A DNA stretch of 9,737 nucleotides from Candidatus Saccharibacteria bacterium UBA3829 (GTDB taxonomy: Bacteria; Patescibacteriota; Saccharimonadia; Saccharimonadales; Saccharimonadaceae), in assembly GCA_002393165.1 (NCBI GenBank), contig DGIF01000014.1:8243-17979 (forward strand). The letters run 5' to 3'. This document shows, piece by piece, positions 6,794-9,737 of the stretch; position 1 is the stretch's first letter; the number at the start of each line of letters is the position of its first letter. Under the pieces are notes generated by a model. That model did no database searches. It saw only the letters and a program-made list of their open reading frames with translations, and was not told the DNA's origin. Position numbers and translations under genes: made by a program.

Positions 6794-6802
6794 AGTATAT
6801 CA
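6794..6802 (-). promoter_or_regulatory. Extended -10 promoter overlapping the GT8 stop codon
   Basis: On the minus strand TGATATACT reads as TG-N-TATACT. Its first three bases are the TGA stop of the upstream GT8. A start about seven bases on (near 6787) would give a leader of roughly 15 bases that keeps the AGGAG. TATAAA at 6786-6791, also preceded by TGG, is an alternative -10 but would start past the AGGAG. The promoter would let the acyltransferase and distal GT8 be expressed apart from the front of the cluster. Confidence 0.55.
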
Positions 6803-7693
6803 CAAATTTGCTTTAAGCTTAAGGTATTCACCCAAAACATCGTCGTACTCAGTAATCCCTAGCACTTCGTGAATCTTCTCCACCTCAAACGGCTTGACCT
6901 TTTGCACCCTAAAATACGGCCAAAACTTAAAATTATTACTAAAATGATGCAATACCGTATCCTTACGTGGCCGCTCGCCTTGCTCATTGTATTTTCGCGG
7001 CATCAGTTTGCGTTTCTGAATCACCTTATTTAATGCCGCCTGATCCGCCAGCATCATCCACCGCTCCGCACATTTCGCCGCCGCCCGCTCCAGCACTTTG
7101 TTTTTGCAACATTCTTCCATATTAAATAACATCACGCCAGAATTCATATAATCAAATTTAAACAGCCCGTGATAATGATAAAAATTCTTCCCGTAAATAT
7201 CCAACACTCCAGCCGCCTCAATTCCGGTGAGGTCCGTGTTGTAAAATTCCGAGATATCGCCCCGGCACACCACGTCATAATCGAGGTACAAAATCCGGTC
7301 ACAATGGGCCAGCTCCGGCATTTTGTCCGCGTAAAGCCTCAGCATCGAGCAAGGCGTAAAATACGACCCCATGTTCTTCTTCGGCAAATTCTGCACAAAC
7401 ACTTCCGTCGCATCAATCAACTTCACAAAACTTTTCGGGTTGTATTTCTTCACTAACGAATCCAGAAACTTCGCCGCCTTTTCTGTAAACGGCGTCACGC
7501 CTTCGTAGTGTATCGTCGCAATGTAAATACTATAAATTGGAATCGTAGAGCTATGATTTTTTTCTTCTCTGTTGTTCGCCACTCTATGATTTTTCGATTC
7601 CGGACTATGTTTTTCGCCGTTCATCGCCAGTGACAAAATCGATACTAGCACTCCATTCTGAATGCCCTTATCGCCGCAATACAAAATATTCAT
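6800..7693 (-). CDS. GT8-family glycosyltransferase (promoter-proximal copy)
   Basis: A 297-residue family 8 transferase. MNILYCGDKGIQNGVLVSIL (1-20) is the classic nucleotide-sugar-binding start. ILYLDYDVVCRGDI (134-147) holds the DXD metal site as DYD. DYMNSGVMLFNM (181-192), LADQAALN (215-222) and LHHFSNNFKFWPY (248-260), with the late His, follow in family order. Compared with its neighbour it carries an extra polar stretch at about 26-53, rich in Lys, His, Asn and Ser, just before the second strand. I chose ATG at 7693, which forms TAATG with the DUF2207 stop, over an in-frame TTG at 7699, because relatives begin with MNI at this place. Tight overlap implies translational coupling. Stop is TGA. 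No membrane helix. The DUF2207 and acyltransferase neighbours suggest envelope glycan or glycolipid synthesis (inference). Confidence 0.9.
   Translation of the reverse strand: MNILYCGDKGIQNGVLVSILSLAMNGEKHSPESKNHRVANNREEKNHSSTIPIYSIYIATIHYEGVTPFTEKAAKFLDSLVKKYNPKSFVKLIDATEVFVQNLPKKNMGSYFTPCSMLRLYADKMPELAHCDRILYLDYDVVCRGDISEFYNTDLTGIEAAGVLDIYGKNFYHYHGLFKFDYMNSGVMLFNMEECCKNKVLERAAAKCAERWMMLADQAALNKVIQKRKLMPRKYNEQGERPRKDTVLHHFSNNFKFWPYFRVQKVKPFEVEKIHEVLGITEYDDVLGEYLKLKANL
7551..7620 (-). repeat. Short imperfect tandem repeats inside the GT8 gene
   Basis: On the minus strand three copies of a core like CGAAAAA(T)CATAG occur: near 7605-7615, 7584-7595 and 7551-7564. A partial relative (GGCGAACAACAGAG) lies between the last two. 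They encode the extra polar segment with repeated K-(N)-H-S/R words (EKHSPES, SKNHRV, EKNHSS). The repeats keep the reading frame. Confidence 0.6.
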
Positions 7694-9663
7694 TACCAAC
7701 CGCCCCCGCCGCCGCCGCCCCCGCCGCCGCCGGAACCACCGCTACTGCCGCCACCAGAAGACGAGCTGCTGCCACTACCGCCAGAGTCACTACTACTCCA
7801 GCCGCCTCTGCTAAAACCGCCCGATGAAGGCGCATGATAACTGGACGACGAGTAAACGCTGCGCATTACACCACTCGCAATCGCTCCCGACGTAAAGCCG
7901 TCCATAAAGTCCGTACCGAAGCTCGGCGCCACCTCTTCGACTTGATAATATCTACCCAGCTCTTTCAGCCAGCTTTCTTCGGCACCAAAGAGACTCGCCC
8001 ATGGCAATAAAGTTTCATATAATTTCACGATGCCTTCTTTCGTAGTGTCGGCGCCTTCCACCGACTGCAAGAATCTCAAGCGTTCCTGCTCGGCCATTTT
8101 AATGTACAGTTCCAGGCCTTCAAGGTACCGTACCATTTCTACCCCTCGATCCGTATACATGGCATACTTTTCCGTCCTGGCACTTAGGATAACTACCGCC
8201 ATCAGCGTCACAACAAAGATCACGCCCATTGTAAGCGGGAGAAAATCTCTACCCACCACATCTATACTGTCCCAACGATCAACTATGTTTGCTATGATCC
8301 TAGAACCAAAGGCAAGACCATAGGTCATTAGCGGCACCACGAGCATGATCAAAACCAACTTAACGGCCGACGAAGATTTGCGAGTCAAGCGATCATCATT
8401 AATATACCCGTGCTGCCGCAAAGTTGACTTCGCATCCGAGCTATACCGCCTCACACAATCCGCCGATCGCTGCGAAGCGTTCCGCTTTTTAATTGTCACC
8501 TCTTCGCCTTCTGCCGGCGTTACTCCACCATTCAAAATCTCCAGCATCCTGCGCTGCGGATAACTTAGCTCGGTCGCACTAACATTTAACTTCACCACCC
8601 AAATCTTTTTCTTCGGACGGTTTTCTTTAGCCGTTCTAAAAATCGTCACTTTCTTAGCCACTGCAAGCTCCAGCAAAGTCGCCACGTAAGATTTCTTCGT
8701 CCCCTTCAAGTAAAGTTGCTCCGCCTCCGCCACGTGAATCCGCTGGTCCTCCGGCGGCAAATACTGCGGCACCACGAACGTTTCTTTGTAGGTATCGTGC
8801 GCCGGCTTCGCCGTTTTTCGCCACCGCAAAAACTTGCGAATTAGAATAATCGCCGCGATCACCGCTTCAATCGCCACTGCCCACACCAAAATATAAGTTC
8901 GCTCCACCGGCACCACGAACGTTTCCGGATCAAACTGCACTACGAAGGTGAGGTTCTCGCCGGCCGAAAGACTTTCAGTCGAGAAAGTAAAACCATCCTC
9001 GTTTTTCAAAGTCGCACAACGTCCTTCTCCCTTCTCGCCATATTTTCCGACATAACACCAAGTTTCTGGTTTTAACTTTGGCATAATTGCTGCGTCAATG
9101 TGCAAACTAGCCGTTACCTTACCAAACTTCTGGCTCCAGCCGGTGCCATTCGTATCCCAATATAGTTCCTGGAACGCTTGTGCCACGCCAGACTTACCGC
9201 TTACGTTGTTCCCTTCCGCATCAAAATCCACAATCACGTTCGTAAAGTCGTATTCTAAAGTATAAACTTGCCTGCCATGCACGTATTCACTAGATTTACC
9301 AAGATAAATCGTAAATACCGAATCATCTTCCGATATTTTGGCCACGTTCTCCACTTCGCCATTGCGAAGCGCCGAGAAGCCAAGCGCCGCGCGGCCCTTT
9401 ACCGTCCGGTTTTTGCCAGCTTGATTCAAAAACGGTATCGTCCTCGTGATACCATGGTTCTGATCCGTTTCCGGAAAAACTGCCGTAATCACCTCCTTAA
9501 CGTGGAGCTTAGATGTCCCATCTTCTGTCGTTGTCAGATAATAATCTGCCGTAAAATCCTCAATATAAAAATCTTGCGTCGAAGCAAAAACCGAAGCCGA
9601 TAAGACAAAGGAGCAAATTAGAGCCATGAATACCACCACAATTTTTGTCAAATTCTTCTTCAT
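7693..9663 (-). CDS. DUF2207 (YciQ-like) membrane protein with Gly-rich tail
   Basis: A 656-residue protein. Residues 1-27 are a signal peptide (MKKN, hydrophobic core, likely cut after VFA). An extracytoplasmic domain (about 28-250) contains the family features HGITRTIPF (70-78) and ELYWDTNGTGW (166-176). A first membrane helix spans 257-277. A cytoplasmic region (about 278-432) includes VVPQYLPPEDQRIHVAEAEQ (297-316). Two more helices lie at about 433-455 and 475-495. A C-terminal part has RGVEMVRYLEGLELYI (506-521) and LYETLLPWASLFGAEESW (548-565), typical of the family. The tail (605-656) is almost only Ser and Gly and ends in 11 Gly and a Trp, a common ending in this family. Molecular function is unknown; envelope roles are usually proposed. 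The start ATG lies 19 bases after tRNA-Leu, with only a weak AAGGTG ribosome site at 11-base spacing. It is probably expressed from the tRNA promoter. Confidence 0.9.
   Translation of the reverse strand: MKKNLTKIVVVFMALICSFVLSASVFASTQDFYIEDFTADYYLTTTEDGTSKLHVKEVITAVFPETDQNHGITRTIPFLNQAGKNRTVKGRAALGFSALRNGEVENVAKISEDDSVFTIYLGKSSEYVHGRQVYTLEYDFTNVIVDFDAEGNNVSGKSGVAQAFQELYWDTNGTGWSQKFGKVTASLHIDAAIMPKLKPETWCYVGKYGEKGEGRCATLKNEDGFTFSTESLSAGENLTFVVQFDPETFVVPVERTYILVWAVAIEAVIAAIILIRKFLRWRKTAKPAHDTYKETFVVPQYLPPEDQRIHVAEAEQLYLKGTKKSYVATLLELAVAKKVTIFRTAKENRPKKKIWVVKLNVSATELSYPQRRMLEILNGGVTPAEGEEVTIKKRNASQRSADCVRRYSSDAKSTLRQHGYINDDRLTRKSSSAVKLVLIMLVVPLMTYGLAFGSRIIANIVDRWDSIDVVGRDFLPLTMGVIFVVTLMAVVILSARTEKYAMYTDRGVEMVRYLEGLELYIKMAEQERLRFLQSVEGADTTKEGIVKLYETLLPWASLFGAEESWLKELGRYYQVEEVAPSFGTDFMDGFTSGAIASGVMRSVYSSSSYHAPSSGGFSRGGWSSSDSGGSGSSSSSGGGSSGGSGGGGGGGGGGGW
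7700..7733 (-). other. G-rich tract with quadruplex potential at a gene junction
   Basis: The minus strand here is a run of GGC/GGG codons with two GGGGG blocks and many GG pairs, ending seven bases before the ATG of the downstream GT8. It encodes the poly-Gly end of DUF2207. The RNA could form a quadruplex (mostly two-tetrad) next to the coupled start. Confidence 0.5.
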
Positions 9664-9673
9664 AGTTCGTTTT

Positions 9674-9688
9674 GCACCTTTTTGGTGC
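9674..9688 (-). promoter_or_regulatory. Hairpin joining the tRNA-Leu 3' end and the DUF2207 leader
   Basis: On the minus strand GCACC (9688-9684, the tRNA 3' end including CC of CCA) is followed by AAAAA and GGTGC (9678-9674). The 3' arm contains the only Shine-Dalgarno-like bases (AGGTG) before the ATG at 9663. In an unprocessed transcript the arms could pair over five bases. Confidence 0.45.
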
Positions 9689-9737
9689 CCAGAGCGGGAA
9701 TCGAACCCGCACGGATTTCTCCATTCGATTTTAAGTC
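9683..9737 (-). tRNA. tRNA-Leu (anticodon TAA), 5' part outside window
   Basis: The 3' portion is visible. The anticodon loop is CTTAAAA with anticodon TAA at 9733-9731, and the 3' stem strand is TCGAA. A long variable arm (9723-9711) has the GGA-GAAA-TCC stem-loop expected of a class II tRNA. The T arm is GCGGG-TTCGATT-CCCGC, the acceptor 3' strand TCTGGGC, the discriminator A and CCA is encoded (9685-9683). The variable arm and A73 support Leu for codon UUA. The 5' acceptor strand, D arm and promoter lie beyond the window. Confidence 0.9.

Noticed and set aside
7694..7699. TTG start at 7699 for the proximal GT8
   Set aside because: It adds only two residues. The ATG at 7693 gives the normal MNILYCGD start and a TAATG coupling junction.
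9264..9603. Plus-strand open frame antisense to the start of DUF2207
   Set aside because: Its product is Arg-rich with no domain, and it lies opposite the signal peptide and conserved N-terminal domain of DUF2207.
9660..9737. tRNA-Leu as an attachment site of an integrated element
   Set aside because: No integrase gene is present and I see no second copy of the tRNA 3' end in the window. The adjacent genes look like ordinary chromosomal genes.
1..9737. Alternative genetic code with TGA as an amino acid codon
   Set aside because: TGA ends both the proximal GT8 (6800-6802) and the acyltransferase (5939-5941) at sensible lengths, and no in-frame TGA is needed in any gene.

Overview
The window looks like a chromosomal piece of a small-genome bacterium with a Gram-positive-type envelope. 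My best guess is the candidate phyla radiation, probably Saccharibacteria (TM7). Reasons: very compact gene spacing, genes that appear to be leaderless, a DUF2207 protein with a Gly/Ser-rich tail, an LCP-family wall ligase, and AT-rich -10 boxes set in C-ending-codon genes. TGA acts as a stop in two genes, so the TGA=Gly code of Gracilibacteria and Absconditabacteria does not apply. The lineage call is inference; no ribosomal marker is present.

Plus strand, 1-4853. The window opens inside a GT2 glycosyltransferase, which overlaps a Wzx-like polysaccharide flippase. These two look like the end of a surface-polysaccharide locus and have clearly lower GC than the rest. A promoter just after the flippase stop drives an LCP (LytR-CpsA-Psr) ligase, which would attach a flipped glycan to the cell wall. 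After an elaborate AT-rich palindromic terminator region, a second promoter drives a CaCA-type sodium/calcium exchanger. tRNA-Cys(GCA) follows, with its own extended -10 promoter.

Minus strand, 9737-4968. A tRNA-Leu(UAA), cut by the window end, lies 19 bases upstream of a DUF2207 membrane protein. Behind it come a GT8 glycosyltransferase (TAATG junction), a PlsC-like acyltransferase (own extended -10 and strong ribosome binding site) and a second GT8 glycosyltransferase (GTGA junction). This four-gene run reads as one envelope-assembly unit; glycolipid synthesis is the simplest guess. It converges on tRNA-Cys with only 11 bases between them.

No mobile element, CRISPR array, integrase or toxin-antitoxin pair is visible, and no gene-free stretch exceeds 300 bases. 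The most interesting features are regulatory: the two leaderless promoters, a hairpin linking the tRNA-Leu CCA end to the ribosome binding region of the DUF2207 gene, a G-rich tract at the DUF2207/GT8 junction, and a short repeat-built insertion inside one GT8.
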